A model generated the notes under the pieces. The model was given only the letters and a program-made list of their open reading frames with translations, searched no databases and was not told where the DNA came from. Position numbers and translations under genes: made by a program. This document shows, piece after piece, positions 26,407 to 34,816 of a stretch of DNA of 64,000 nucleotides. Source of the DNA: Mycolicibacterium mageritense (GTDB lineage: Bacteria; Actinomycetota; Actinomycetes; Mycobacteriales; Mycobacteriaceae); contig NZ_AP022567.1 in assembly GCF_010727475.1 (NCBI RefSeq), positions 1,488,001 to 1,552,000 of the forward strand, read 5' to 3'. Each line of letters opens with the position of its first letter. The first letter of the stretch is position 1.

Positions 26407-27300
26407 TCACGTCTTGTTGGCGGTCACCAGGCTGATACTGCTGGTCATCTGACCGGCCTCGCTGTCCGGCCCAGGCACCGGTCGCCCGACGTCTCGCAGA
26501 TAGTCCTGCAGCGGTGTGGCCTCCGCGCGCCAGCCGCGCCGCGAAAACCACTCCTCCGCGGGCGCGTGCTGCTCGTTGTAGACGAGGGAAAAGAACGCGT
26601 TCTCGTCACCGGAGGCCCGCGCCTCGGCTCGCTTGGCCTCGACCACCTCGTGCGGCCACGGCACGGATTCCTCGACCGCCACGAAGCTGCCTGGCGCGGC
26701 GAGACCGTCGATGCCAGCGAACAATTGTTCCTGCGCCGTGGCGGGCAAATAGATGAGCAGCCCCTCGGCAATCCAGGCCGAGGGCTGCGCCGGGTCGAAC
26801 CCGTTTGCTCGCAGCGCCCGGGGCCAGTCGTCGCGGAGGTCGATCGCGATCTCGCGACGCTCGGCCGTCGGCTCCTCTCCGAGCGACGCCACCACATCGC
26901 GTTTGAACTGCAGGACGCGGGGCTGGTCGAGTTCGTAGACAACCGTGCCATCGGCCCATGGCAACCGGTAGGCCCGCGAGTCCAGGCCCGCCGCCAGCAA
27001 TACGATCTGACGCACACCGGCCTGCGCGACCCGGCGGAAATAGTCATCGAAGTACTTGGTCCTGGCCCCTTGGAAGTTCACGAAATGTTCGCCGAACTCG
27101 GTACGCAGCGGGTGCTCGGGGTCGGTGCCGTCGAGCGCGGCGGCCCACATGCCGCCCGCGGCGCGACAGAACTCCTCGGCATACCTGTCGACGGCAAGCG
27201 GTTCCGGTTTTCGCGCTTCCAAAGCCCTTGAGGCGGCGACGAATAACGCCGTCTGCCCCACGCTCGTAGTGATGTCCCAGCTGTCGTTGTCGGTACGCAC
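26407..27300 (-). CDS. Putative SAM-dependent methyltransferase (Rv0281-like, TIGR00027 family)
   Basis: A 297-residue protein from GTG 27300 (VRTDNDSWDITTSVG); the matching opening MRTEDDSWD of the M. tuberculosis homologue Rv0281 favours this start over a TTG ten codons earlier. The LCMT-like fold is shown by GARTKYFDDYF, the SAM loop LLAAGLDSRAYRL and WIAEGLLIYL. The family is expanded in mycobacteria and its substrates are unknown. Synteny with ESX-3 is as in M. tuberculosis. Confidence 0.88.
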   Translation of the reverse strand: MRTDNDSWDITTSVGQTALFVAASRALEARKPEPLAVDRYAEEFCRAAGGMWAAALDGTDPEHPLRTEFGEHFVNFQGARTKYFDDYFRRVAQAGVRQIVLLAAGLDSRAYRLPWADGTVVYELDQPRVLQFKRDVVASLGEEPTAERREIAIDLRDDWPRALRANGFDPAQPSAWIAEGLLIYLPATAQEQLFAGIDGLAAPGSFVAVEESVPWPHEVVEAKRAEARASGDENAFFSLVYNEQHAPAEEWFSRRGWRAEATPLQDYLRDVGRPVPGPDSEAGQMTSSISLVTANKT

Positions 27301-27330
27301 GGGCGCGAGGGTACGCCCGAAAACTGACAA

Positions 27331-28233
27331 CTAGACCAGCGGACGCCCCGTACGCACCCGCCAGTCCAGATCCTTGAGCAGCACGTTGAACGGGAACTGC
27401 CGCACCGGTGATGGCAGCAGGTTGTTGACGGTGCGCAGCACCGCGATGAGCCGGTCGAACCGGCGCTGCCGCACCTGATCCCACGGCAGCCGCATCTCGT
27501 CGCGGAACCGCTGGGGCAGGAATCCGGTGGTGATCAGGGCCGCGACGCTCTCCGGGATCCGTCGCAGCGGGCCGGGCAGTGCCATGCCGCGCATGCGCGC
27601 CACCGCGATCGGATACAGATATTCACGCACGGCGTCGTCGATGTGCACCAGGTCGAGCGACTCCTGCCAGTACTTGTCGAACGCGGCCCGGTCGGCCGGC
27701 CACATCTCCGGCGGCACCTGCAGCGTGGTGGCCAGGGTCATGCTCTCGCGGTAGTGCCGGTCGGCGGTTTCGTCGTCGACCTCGCCGATGAACATCCGCT
27801 GCACATCGACGGCACCCTTGTAGAGGCAGGCGGCCACCCACAGCTGCAGATCCTTGTCGAACGCGTGGTACGACACCGGGCTTTCCTCGGTCGAGTACAC
27901 CTGCGCGTGGGCGCCGTTGACGGCCCTGCGAAACGCCGCTTTCTGCTGGTCCGAGCCCCTGGTGGCGACGGCGAGGTAGGTGAAGGTGGTCCTGGCGCGC
28001 TTGATCGGATGCCGGTCGACGCGACCGCTCTCGACCCGGCTCTCCATCACGCCGTACCCGACACCGGGGCGCGCCAGCTGCATGATCACGTTGGCGGGCC
28101 CCGCCAGCAGGGCGACCCCCATCAGACCGTCGGCGATGCCGGCCGCCCGCGAACGACGCCGCACCGCGGCGCCCGGTCGTGCCGTATCGCTCATGGCCCG
28201 CTCAACGTGTGGGATCGATTCCCTGACCGCCAT
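27331..28233 (-). CDS. Oxygenase MpaB / latex-clearing family protein (DUF2236)
   Basis: A 300-residue protein from ATG 28233 (AAGGGGTG upstream); ATG 28194 is an alternative. The sequence shows the DUF2236 landmarks: GVGYGVMESR, RARTTFTYLAVATRG, the HAQVYS and YHAFDKDLQLWVAA histidine segments and the WQESLDLVHIDD helix. Relatives are haem-binding oxygenases such as rubber oxygenase Lcp and MpaB. It is divergent from a TetR gene, a plausible repressor. The natural substrate is not known. Confidence 0.78.
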   Translation of the reverse strand: MAVRESIPHVERAMSDTARPGAAVRRRSRAAGIADGLMGVALLAGPANVIMQLARPGVGYGVMESRVESGRVDRHPIKRARTTFTYLAVATRGSDQQKAAFRRAVNGAHAQVYSTEESPVSYHAFDKDLQLWVAACLYKGAVDVQRMFIGEVDDETADRHYRESMTLATTLQVPPEMWPADRAAFDKYWQESLDLVHIDDAVREYLYPIAVARMRGMALPGPLRRIPESVAALITTGFLPQRFRDEMRLPWDQVRQRRFDRLIAVLRTVNNLLPSPVRQFPFNVLLKDLDWRVRTGRPLV

Positions 28234-28260
28234 GGTCACACCCCTTGTCGCAAAACTGAG

Positions 28261-28270
28261 AACGTATGTT
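28261..28270. promoter_or_regulatory. Candidate operator between MpaB-type gene and TetR gene
   Basis: AACGTATGTT is a near-palindrome (8 of 10 positions symmetric) in the 81-base divergent gap, 28 bases from the MpaB-type start. Position suggests a TetR operator; the short length makes chance possible. Confidence 0.22.
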
Positions 28271-28314
28271 TCCTGATATTGGCCTGTACGGCTGACGGGT
28301 GTCAAGATGTTCAC

Positions 28315-28938
28315 GTGACACCGGTGCGTCCGTATCGCGGAGTCGAGGCGGCAGCGCGTCTCGCGCAGCGGCGCAGCCAGCTCCTGGCCGCGGGCCTCGA
28401 ACTGCTCGGCGGTGAATCCACCGAAGCGGGCGACCTCACGGTCCGCGCCGTCTGCAAGGAATCCGGCCTGGCCGCGCGGTACTTCTACGAAAGCTTCACC
28501 GACAAGGACCAGTTCGTCGCGTCGGTGTACGACTGGGTGATCACCGACCTCGCCGCATCGACACAGGCCGCGGTCAACGCCGCCCCGCTGCTCGAGCAGA
28601 CCAGGGCCGCCATGACCACCATCGTGCGCACGATCGCCGGGGATCCCCGGGTGGGCCGGCTGCTGTTCAGCACAGAACTGTCCAACGAGATGCTGGCCCG
28701 CAAACGCGTCGAGTCGAGCGCGTTGTTCGCGATGTTGCTGAGCCGCCACGCTGGCGATGCACTCAATCTCGAACAGAACGACCGCCTCACGGCCACAGCG
28801 CATTTCGCGGTCGGCGGGGTCGCGCAGACCATCAGTGCGTGGCTCGCGGGCGAGGTCGATTTCACCCCCGATCAGCTGGCCGAGCAGCTGCGCTCGTTGC
28901 TGGACGGCCTGGCCGGCCTGGATACTCAGGGGCGATGA
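28315..28938 (+). CDS. TetR family transcriptional regulator
   Basis: A 207-residue regulator from GTG 28315 (VTPVRPYRG). The helix-turn-helix is at about residues 18-66 (RRSQLLAAGLELLG ... AVCKESGLAARYFYESF). Its stop overlaps the start of an AraC-type gene (ATGA), so two different regulators are co-translated. Divergent from the MpaB-type oxygenase, which it probably controls. Confidence 0.83.
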   Translation: MTPVRPYRGVEAAARLAQRRSQLLAAGLELLGGESTEAGDLTVRAVCKESGLAARYFYESFTDKDQFVASVYDWVITDLAASTQAAVNAAPLLEQTRAAMTTIVRTIAGDPRVGRLLFSTELSNEMLARKRVESSALFAMLLSRHAGDALNLEQNDRLTATAHFAVGGVAQTISAWLAGEVDFTPDQLAEQLRSLLDGLAGLDTQGR

Positions 28939-29744
28939 CGCCTTCCGCACCCGCGATGTTCCGCCCGTGTGCGGCGCTGGCCGGCCACGTGGAGTTCTTC
29001 GGGTACTGGGAGCGCAGTTCCGGCACCACTCACCGCAGCCGGGCGCTGCCTCGTGGCGCGGCCACGGTGATCATCGACCTCAGCGCGCGCCAGCGGGTCG
29101 ACTTCTTCGCGGCCGACGGCACGACGCGCCTGCCTGTCAGCCCGGCGTTCGTCGCCGGCGCGGGCAGCGTTTCCTACGTCACCCAGATCGACACCGCCCA
29201 GACCGTGATGACCATCCATTTCCGGCCCGGCGCCGCGGTGCTGTCGCTTCCGTTGGGCGAGTTGGAAAACCGCTGCGTGGGGCTCGCCGAGGTGTGGGGC
29301 CGCGACGGGATCCGGCTGCACGAACAGCTGATCGACGCGCCGTCGGCCGCGGCACGGATCGCGCTGGCTCAGAACTTCCTGTTGTGCCGCCTCACGCCCC
29401 GCCGGCCCGCCGTAGCGGCGGTGCTCGCCGCCGCGGAGCGGGATCCGGGGCTGCGCGTGTCCGAAGCCGCTGAGCTGACCGGTCTTTCGGCCAAACGGTT
29501 GATCACGCAGTTCCGGTCGGACGTCGGGCTGGCACCCAAGGCCTATCTGCGGGTGCGGCGGTTGCAGGCCGCGTTGCGCCGCCTCGACACCGGTACCGTG
29601 CCGGGCGCCGAGATCGCGGCCGACCTCGGATACTTCGATCAGGCGCACTTCGTGCGCGATTTCCGGTCGTTCACCGCGATGACGCCCACGCAGTACGCCG
29701 CGCGACGGATGTGGTTGCCCAGCCACGTCGGCCTCGCGTCATGA
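28935..29744 (+). CDS. AraC family transcriptional regulator
   Basis: A 269-residue protein with an N-terminal cupin-like sensing domain (MFRPCAALAGHVEFFGYWE ..., DUF6597 type) and a C-terminal AraC DNA-binding domain with two helix-turn-helices: VSEAAELTGLSAKRLITQFRS and the GYFDQAHFVRDFRSFTAMTPTQY signature. Translationally coupled to the TetR gene before it. The effector is unknown. Confidence 0.88.
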   Translation: MTPSAPAMFRPCAALAGHVEFFGYWERSSGTTHRSRALPRGAATVIIDLSARQRVDFFAADGTTRLPVSPAFVAGAGSVSYVTQIDTAQTVMTIHFRPGAAVLSLPLGELENRCVGLAEVWGRDGIRLHEQLIDAPSAAARIALAQNFLLCRLTPRRPAVAAVLAAAERDPGLRVSEAAELTGLSAKRLITQFRSDVGLAPKAYLRVRRLQAALRRLDTGTVPGAEIAADLGYFDQAHFVRDFRSFTAMTPTQYAARRMWLPSHVGLAS

Positions 29745-29798
29745 CCGACGGCAAAAATATCCAAGACGCGTGCTGACCCGCACCCGCAAGATGGGGAT

Positions 29799-30623
29799 AT
29801 GCAGAATTCCGGACAGGCAGTGGCCAACACGGGCCTTCTGGTGGCAGCGATCCGCGCCGAGGAATCCCGCCGACCAGATCGGCTGTTCACCGACCCGTAC
29901 GCCGAGAAGCTCGCTGGCGAGGTGGGCCGTCGGCTCCTCACCGACGCGCTCGGGACGGCCGGTGAGAAGAGCACGCTGCAGATCGTCGTGCGGACCCGCT
30001 TCTGGGACGAGGCCCTACTGCGCGCGGCAGGCCACATCAGGCAGGTCGTGGTGCTGGCCGCGGGCATGGATGCCCGGGCCTATCGCCTGCCCTGGCCCGA
30101 CGGCACCACGGTCTACGAGGTGGATCAGCCCGCGGTGATCGAGGCCAAGGCGACCGTGCTGGCCGACGACCAGCCCCGCTGCCGTCGGGTACCGGTCGGC
30201 ATCGACCTGGCCGACGATTGGCCGCAGGCGTTGCGATCCAACGGTTTCGACCAGAAGGCCGCGACCGTCTGGTTGATCGAGGGCTTGTTGCAGTATCTCG
30301 ACGAGACCGCCGTGCGAGCCTTGTTCGCGCGCATCGACGATCTGTCCGCGCCCGGGTCGGTGTTGCTCTACGACATCGTGGGCAAGACCCTGCTGGACGC
30401 GCAGATGCTGTCCGGATTGCTCGAGTCCATGGCCAGAAGCGGCGCGCCGTGGCTGTTCGGCACCGATGCGCCCGGGGAACTCGCCGAGCGGCACGGCTGG
30501 TCGGCCGTGGTGACCGACGTGGCAGAGCCGGGCAACGCGTGGAACCGGTGGTTCGCGCCCGTGGTGCCGCTGGATGTTCCCGGCGTCCCGCGCGGTTATT
30601 TCGTGGAGGCGACCAAGCCGTAG
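29799..30623 (+). CDS. Putative SAM-dependent methyltransferase (TIGR00027 family)
   Basis: A 274-residue second member of the mycobacterial LCMT-like methyltransferase family, with RLFTDPYAEKLAG at the N-terminus, SAM motif LAAGMDARAYRLPW at about residue 86 and VWLIEGLLQYLDE later. It shares the fold and motifs of the 26407-27300 protein but is not a close duplicate. Transcribed alone, seven bases from the end of a convergent TetR gene. Confidence 0.87.
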   Translation: MQNSGQAVANTGLLVAAIRAEESRRPDRLFTDPYAEKLAGEVGRRLLTDALGTAGEKSTLQIVVRTRFWDEALLRAAGHIRQVVVLAAGMDARAYRLPWPDGTTVYEVDQPAVIEAKATVLADDQPRCRRVPVGIDLADDWPQALRSNGFDQKAATVWLIEGLLQYLDETAVRALFARIDDLSAPGSVLLYDIVGKTLLDAQMLSGLLESMARSGAPWLFGTDAPGELAERHGWSAVVTDVAEPGNAWNRWFAPVVPLDVPGVPRGYFVEATKP

Positions 30624-30630
30624 TCCGCGG

Positions 30631-31284
30631 TCAGCGCCCGCCCGCGGCGCGTGCGGGATCGACCGCGCTGACAGCCTCGAACAGGGCCACCAGCACGTCG
30701 AGCAGATGGTCGCGGTCGACATCGAGATCGTCCTGCAGCACCGCGCCCATCGTGCTGACCACACCGCCGATGAGAAATTGCGATATGAGCCGGACGTCGG
30801 TGGGCAGGCTGCCGGGTTCCAGGCCTGGGTCGCCGCCGCTGGACGCGGTCGATGCGACCATGCCGGCGAATCGGCGGCTCTCCTCGAGGCTGCGGCGTCC
30901 GAGCGCGGGTGACGCGGTGGACTCGAGCGCGAGGATCCGGCCCTTGCGCGGATCGGTCAAGATCACGTCGACCACCTCGGCGAGCACGGCGCGCGTCCGC
31001 GAGTGGGCGTCGGCGGGCGCATCGGCCAGCGCCGTGACGGATCGGCGCGCGGTCTCCTCGATCACCTCGTCGTACACCGCGACGTGGAACGCCTCGATGT
31101 CGGGGAAGCTCTCGTAGAAGTACCGCAGGGCCACGCCCGACGCCTCGGTGACGCCACGCACGGTGGTTCCCGCGGTGCCGCGCGTGCCCATGAGTTCCAG
31201 CCCGGCCGCCAACAACCGCGAGCGGCGTTCTGCGACGCGGTCCACCGCGTCCTGACCGCCGTAGCGGCGGGTCACCTTGGGCAT
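30631..31284 (-). CDS. TetR family transcriptional regulator
   Basis: A 217-residue regulator with an N-terminal helix-turn-helix (RRSRLLAAGLELMG ... GVTEASGVALRYFYESF) resembling that of the regulator at 28315. It lies 36 bases downstream of the VOC gene on the same strand, so it may be read from the VOC promoter. Target unknown. Confidence 0.83.
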   Translation of the reverse strand: MPKVTRRYGGQDAVDRVAERRSRLLAAGLELMGTRGTAGTTVRGVTEASGVALRYFYESFPDIEAFHVAVYDEVIEETARRSVTALADAPADAHSRTRAVLAEVVDVILTDPRKGRILALESTASPALGRRSLEESRRFAGMVASTASSGGDPGLEPGSLPTDVRLISQFLIGGVVSTMGAVLQDDLDVDRDHLLDVLVALFEAVSAVDPARAAGGR

Positions 31285-31320
31285 CGCCCCATCTTGGCAC
31301 GTACGCCCGGGCCGCCTCCG

Positions 31321-31902
31321 CTACGGGGTGCCGGCCGCCGCCGGGCTGCGGTCAGCCGCGGTCCTGGGCGCCACCTTTGCGTCGTTCTCAGTGAATTCCT
31401 TGGTCCAGCAAGCAAACTCGAGGGTTATCCCGTCGGGGTCGAAGAAGTAGAAGGAGCGCACGTACACCCCCGGGTGCACGGTCGGCGACACCTGCATGTC
31501 ACTCTCGTCGTGGTTGAGGATCGGGCCGACCCGCACCCCCTTGGCCTTGAGCTTCTGCCGGTACTCGTCGAACTTCTCCGCGGGCACGTGCAACGCGAGA
31601 TGGTTCATCGACCCCGTGGCACTGACGATTTCGCCGATGCCGGGGATGGCGGCGGGTGCGGACACCCCGGGCACACCGTCCGGTGCGTCGCGGAACCAGA
31701 AGAACGCGACGCAGTCACCGTTGCCTGCATCGAAGAAGAAGTGCTGCCCGATCCCGCCCGGCAGGTCCAGGGACTTGATCAGCGGCATGCCCAGCACGTT
31801 GCTGTAGAAGTCGACCGTGCGCTCCATGTCCGAGCACACCAGTGCCACATGGTTGATTCCCCCGAGTTCGAACTCGTTGTTGGGATTGTTCGGCTTGATC
31901 AC
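31321..31902 (-). CDS. VOC-fold glyoxalase / extradiol-dioxygenase-like protein
   Basis: A 193-residue protein from GTG 31902, which has a strong GGAGGAG site upstream. Two VOC modules are visible: GGINHVALVCSDMERTVDFY with the first metal His near residue 18, and NHLALHVP followed by FYFFDPDGITLEFA with the terminal Glu. VOC proteins include glyoxalases and ring-cleaving dioxygenases; which one this is cannot be read. Divergent from the TetR-hydrolase-dehydrogenase operon across a 34-base palindrome, suggesting one shared degradative pathway. Confidence 0.83.
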   Translation of the reverse strand: MIKPNNPNNEFELGGINHVALVCSDMERTVDFYSNVLGMPLIKSLDLPGGIGQHFFFDAGNGDCVAFFWFRDAPDGVPGVSAPAAIPGIGEIVSATGSMNHLALHVPAEKFDEYRQKLKAKGVRVGPILNHDESDMQVSPTVHPGVYVRSFYFFDPDGITLEFACWTKEFTENDAKVAPRTAADRSPAAAGTP

Positions 31903-31946
31903 GTCGCGACTCCTCCGGTGCGAACCCGCCATCGACTGGCGCATCT

Positions 31947-31980
31947 CCAAATCTGAATCTAACATCAGATTCAGGTTTGG
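31947..31980. promoter_or_regulatory. 34-base palindromic operator between VOC gene and TetR operon
   Basis: Arms CCAAATCTGAATCT (31947-31960) and AGATTCAGGTTTGG (31967-31980) are inverted repeats with one mismatch and a 6-base spacer. The site lies 45 bases before the VOC start and 28 before the TetR start. This is the expected form and place of an autoregulatory TetR operator that controls both divergent units. Confidence 0.7.
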
Positions 31981-32007
31981 ACAATGGCGCTGCAAGCAAG
32001 GAGCCCG

Positions 32008-32637
32008 ATGACGATCAGCCCGCGCGAGCAGCTGCCGACCGCCCGCGGCAGGCAGACCCAGGCCGCCATCGACGCCGCGGCGCGGACGGTGATCGCCCGC
32101 AAGGGCATCCTGGCCACCACGATCGCCGACATCGCGGCGGAGTCGGGCCGGTCGGCGGCGTCGTTCTACAACTATTACGACTCGAAAGAGGCCATGGTCC
32201 GCGAGTGGGCGCTGCGGTTCCGTGACGAGGCACGGGAGCGCGCCCGCTCCGCGGCCGATCCCGGTCTCGACGACTGGGAACGCTCCTATCAGGCGGTCTC
32301 GGCGCACTGGAAGACCTATCGCCACCGGCTGGCCGAGATCATCAGCGTGTCGCAACTGGCGATGATCAGTGACGACTTCGCGCAGTACTGGGCCGAGATC
32401 TGCGAACTGCCGATCGCGCTCATCACCGGCATGGTCAAACGCGCCCAGCAGCACGGGTTCTGCGCCGGCGACGATCCGCACCTGACCGCGGTCGCCCTGG
32501 TGTCGATGCTCAACCAGTTCTGCTACACCCAGCTTTCCGGCGGAAACGCCGATGATGTCGACGACGAAGCGTGCATCATCACCCTGGCCAACATCTTTCA
32601 CCGAACCATCTACCACAAGGAGACCCCGCGCACATGA
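32008..32637 (+). CDS. TetR family transcriptional regulator of the VOC/hydrolase cluster
   Basis: A 209-residue regulator from ATG 32008, chosen because AAGGAG stands four bases upstream; the ATG 24 bases earlier has no ribosome site. The helix-turn-helix is at about residues 16-62 (AAIDAAARTVIARKG ... ADIAAESGRSAASFYNYY). It overlaps the hydrolase start (ATGA) and sits beside the 34-base palindrome, which is probably its operator. Confidence 0.87.
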   Translation: MTISPREQLPTARGRQTQAAIDAAARTVIARKGILATTIADIAAESGRSAASFYNYYDSKEAMVREWALRFRDEARERARSAADPGLDDWERSYQAVSAHWKTYRHRLAEIISVSQLAMISDDFAQYWAEICELPIALITGMVKRAQQHGFCAGDDPHLTAVALVSMLNQFCYTQLSGGNADDVDDEACIITLANIFHRTIYHKETPRT

Positions 32638-33776
32638 GCAGAACAGCTGGGGCGTCGGCAGCGGCGGGGGTGGCCCGCGAGTTCGTCGGGGTGGAATCGC
32701 CGACCGCGCGGCGCGCGGGTGCCGGCGGTTATCCGTGCCAGGGCATCTACTACCGCGGTATCGGCCGCAAACCCAAGGTGGCGATGATCGCCACGCATTA
32801 CCAGATCGATTTCTCCGAGCACTATCTCGCCGACTACATGGCGACCAGGGGCATCGGCTTCCTGGGCTGGAACACGCGGTTCCGCGGCTTCGAGAGCAGC
32901 TTCCTGCTCGACCACGCCCTTGTCGACATCGGCGTCGGCGTGCGCTGGCTGCGCGAAACGCAGCACATCGAAACCGTTGTCCTGCTGGGTAACTCCGGTG
33001 GCGGTTCGTTGATGGCGGCATACCAGGCCCAGAGCACCCACCAGCACGTCACGCCGCTGGAAGGCATGCGTCCGGCCGCGGGCCTCACCGAGCTGCCGAG
33101 CGCCGACGGATACATCGCGAGCGCTGCACATCCCGGGCGGCCCGACGTGCTGACCGCCTGGATGGACGCCGCCGTGGTCGACGAGAACGACGCCGTCGCG
33201 ACCGATCCGGACCTCGACCTGTTCGACGACCGCAACGGCCCACCGTTCTCGGCGGATTTCGTCGCGCGCTACCGCGCCGCCCAGGTCGCGCGCAACCACG
33301 CAATCACCGATTGGGCCGAGCAGGAGCTCAAACACATTCAGGCGGCGGGCTATTCGGACCGCCCGTTCACCGTGATGCGCACCTGGGCCGATCCCCGCAT
33401 GGTCGACCCCACGATCGAACCGACCCGGCGCCAGCCCAACCTCTGCTACGCCGGGGTTCCGGTCAAGGCCAACCGGTCGGCCCGCGGCATCGCCGCGGCA
33501 ACGACGTTGCGCAACTGGCTGGGCATGTGGAGCCTGCGGCACGCCCAGACCAGGGCCGAACCACACCTCGCCAGGATCACGTGTCCCGCGCTGGTGATCA
33601 ATGCCGACCAGGACACCGGCGTGTACCCCTCTGATGCGCAACGCATTTACGACGCGCTGGCCGCCACCGACAAGACCCGGTGCTCGATCGACACCGACCA
33701 CTACTTCACCACGCCCGGCGCCCGCAGCGAACAGGCCGATACCATCGCACGATGGATCGCGAAACGGTGGCGGTGA
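32634..33776 (+). CDS. Alpha/beta-hydrolase
   Basis: A 380-residue alpha/beta-hydrolase; the nucleophile elbow GNSGGGS is near residue 122, an acid in VINADQDTGVYP and the final His in DTDHYF. It is longer than most esterases, with an insert of about 100 residues after the nucleophile. Translationally coupled to the TetR regulator and overlapping the dehydrogenase by 25 bases. Ester or thioester cleavage in the cluster pathway is inferred. Confidence 0.8.
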   Translation: MSRTAGASAAAGVAREFVGVESPTARRAGAGGYPCQGIYYRGIGRKPKVAMIATHYQIDFSEHYLADYMATRGIGFLGWNTRFRGFESSFLLDHALVDIGVGVRWLRETQHIETVVLLGNSGGGSLMAAYQAQSTHQHVTPLEGMRPAAGLTELPSADGYIASAAHPGRPDVLTAWMDAAVVDENDAVATDPDLDLFDDRNGPPFSADFVARYRAAQVARNHAITDWAEQELKHIQAAGYSDRPFTVMRTWADPRMVDPTIEPTRRQPNLCYAGVPVKANRSARGIAAATTLRNWLGMWSLRHAQTRAEPHLARITCPALVINADQDTGVYPSDAQRIYDALAATDKTRCSIDTDHYFTTPGARSEQADTIARWIAKRWR

Positions 33777-34732
33777 CCCCGGGCCCGGTCCGGGTGCTCG
33801 CACACTTCATCCCCGGTGACCAGGTGCTGGATTTTCTTGCCCCGCACAAAGATTGGCTCGACGTCCGGTTCTGCGCCGAGAACGACGACAAGACCTTCCA
33901 GCGTGAGCTGCCCGAAACCGAGGTGCTCTGGCACGTACTTCGGCCGATATCCGGCGACGACCTGCAGCGGGCCCTGCGCCTTCGGCTCGTGCACAAGATG
34001 GGCGCCGGGGTCAATACCATCGACGTGGACACCGCGACCCGGCTGGGCATCCTGGTGGCCAACATGCCGGGGGCCAATTCCGCGTCCGTGGCCGAGGGCA
34101 CGATCCTGCTCATGCTCGCGACGTTGCGCCGGCTGCTCGAACTCGACCAGTACACGCGCGCGGGAGAGGGCTGGCCCGCCGATCCCACCCTGGGGGAGAC
34201 GGTGCGTGACATCGGGGGCTGCACGGTCGGGTTGGTCGGCCACGGCAACGTCGCGCGCCGCGTCGAGCAGATCGTCACGGCCATGGGCGCCGACGTCGTG
34301 CACACCACCACCCGCGACACGGGTCACCCGCGCTGGCGCAGCCTGCCGGAACTGCTCGCGACCAGCGACATCGTGTCACTGCATCTCCCGCTCACCGATG
34401 CCACGCACGGCCTCCTGGACCGAGCGGCACTCGCGACGATGAAACCGGGATCGGTGATCGTCAACACCGCGCGCGGTCCGATCATCGACGAGGCGGCGCT
34501 GCTCGACGCACTCGGAACCGGACACATCGCGGCGGCCGGGCTGGACGTGTTCGAGGTCGAGCCGATCCCGGCCGGGCACCCGCTGCTCGACCTGGAGAAC
34601 GTCGTGCTCACGCCGCACGTGGCCTGGTACACCGTGGACACCATGCGTCGTTATCTCACCGCGGCAGTGGAGAACTGCCGACGGATCCGCGACGGGGAAC
34701 CGCTCGGGAACGTAGTAAACGAAGTTAAATAG
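33752..34732 (+). CDS. D-isomer-specific 2-hydroxyacid dehydrogenase family protein
   Basis: 326 residues from ATG 33752, with GTG 33773 overlapping the hydrolase stop as an alternative start. The NAD-binding loop VGLVGHGNVARRV is at about residue 155, and the family signature continues with NTARGPIIDEAALLDAL, GLDVFEVEPIP (catalytic Glu) and LTPHVAW (catalytic His). It reduces 2-oxoacids or oxidises D-2-hydroxyacids with NAD(P). Last gene of the TetR-hydrolase-dehydrogenase operon; a hairpin follows directly. Confidence 0.86.
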   Translation: MDRETVAVTPGPVRVLAHFIPGDQVLDFLAPHKDWLDVRFCAENDDKTFQRELPETEVLWHVLRPISGDDLQRALRLRLVHKMGAGVNTIDVDTATRLGILVANMPGANSASVAEGTILLMLATLRRLLELDQYTRAGEGWPADPTLGETVRDIGGCTVGLVGHGNVARRVEQIVTAMGADVVHTTTRDTGHPRWRSLPELLATSDIVSLHLPLTDATHGLLDRAALATMKPGSVIVNTARGPIIDEAALLDALGTGHIAAAGLDVFEVEPIPAGHPLLDLENVVLTPHVAWYTVDTMRRYLTAAVENCRRIRDGEPLGNVVNEVK

Positions 34733-34734
34733 GG

Positions 34735-34750
34735 CGCCGCAGTGGCGGCG
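34735..34750 (+). terminator. Hairpin after the 2-hydroxyacid dehydrogenase
   Basis: CGCCGC (34735-34740), loop AGTG, GCGGCG (34745-34750): a perfect six-pair GC stem two bases after the TAG stop. There is no T tract, as is common in mycobacteria. It would separate the operon from the downstream fadE-like gene. Confidence 0.45.
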
Positions 34751-34816
34751 ATCACGTCGCGGTACCCTCGATTCAACCGACTGGTTATTCGGGAAATGCC
34801 GCCATGGAGGTAACGC

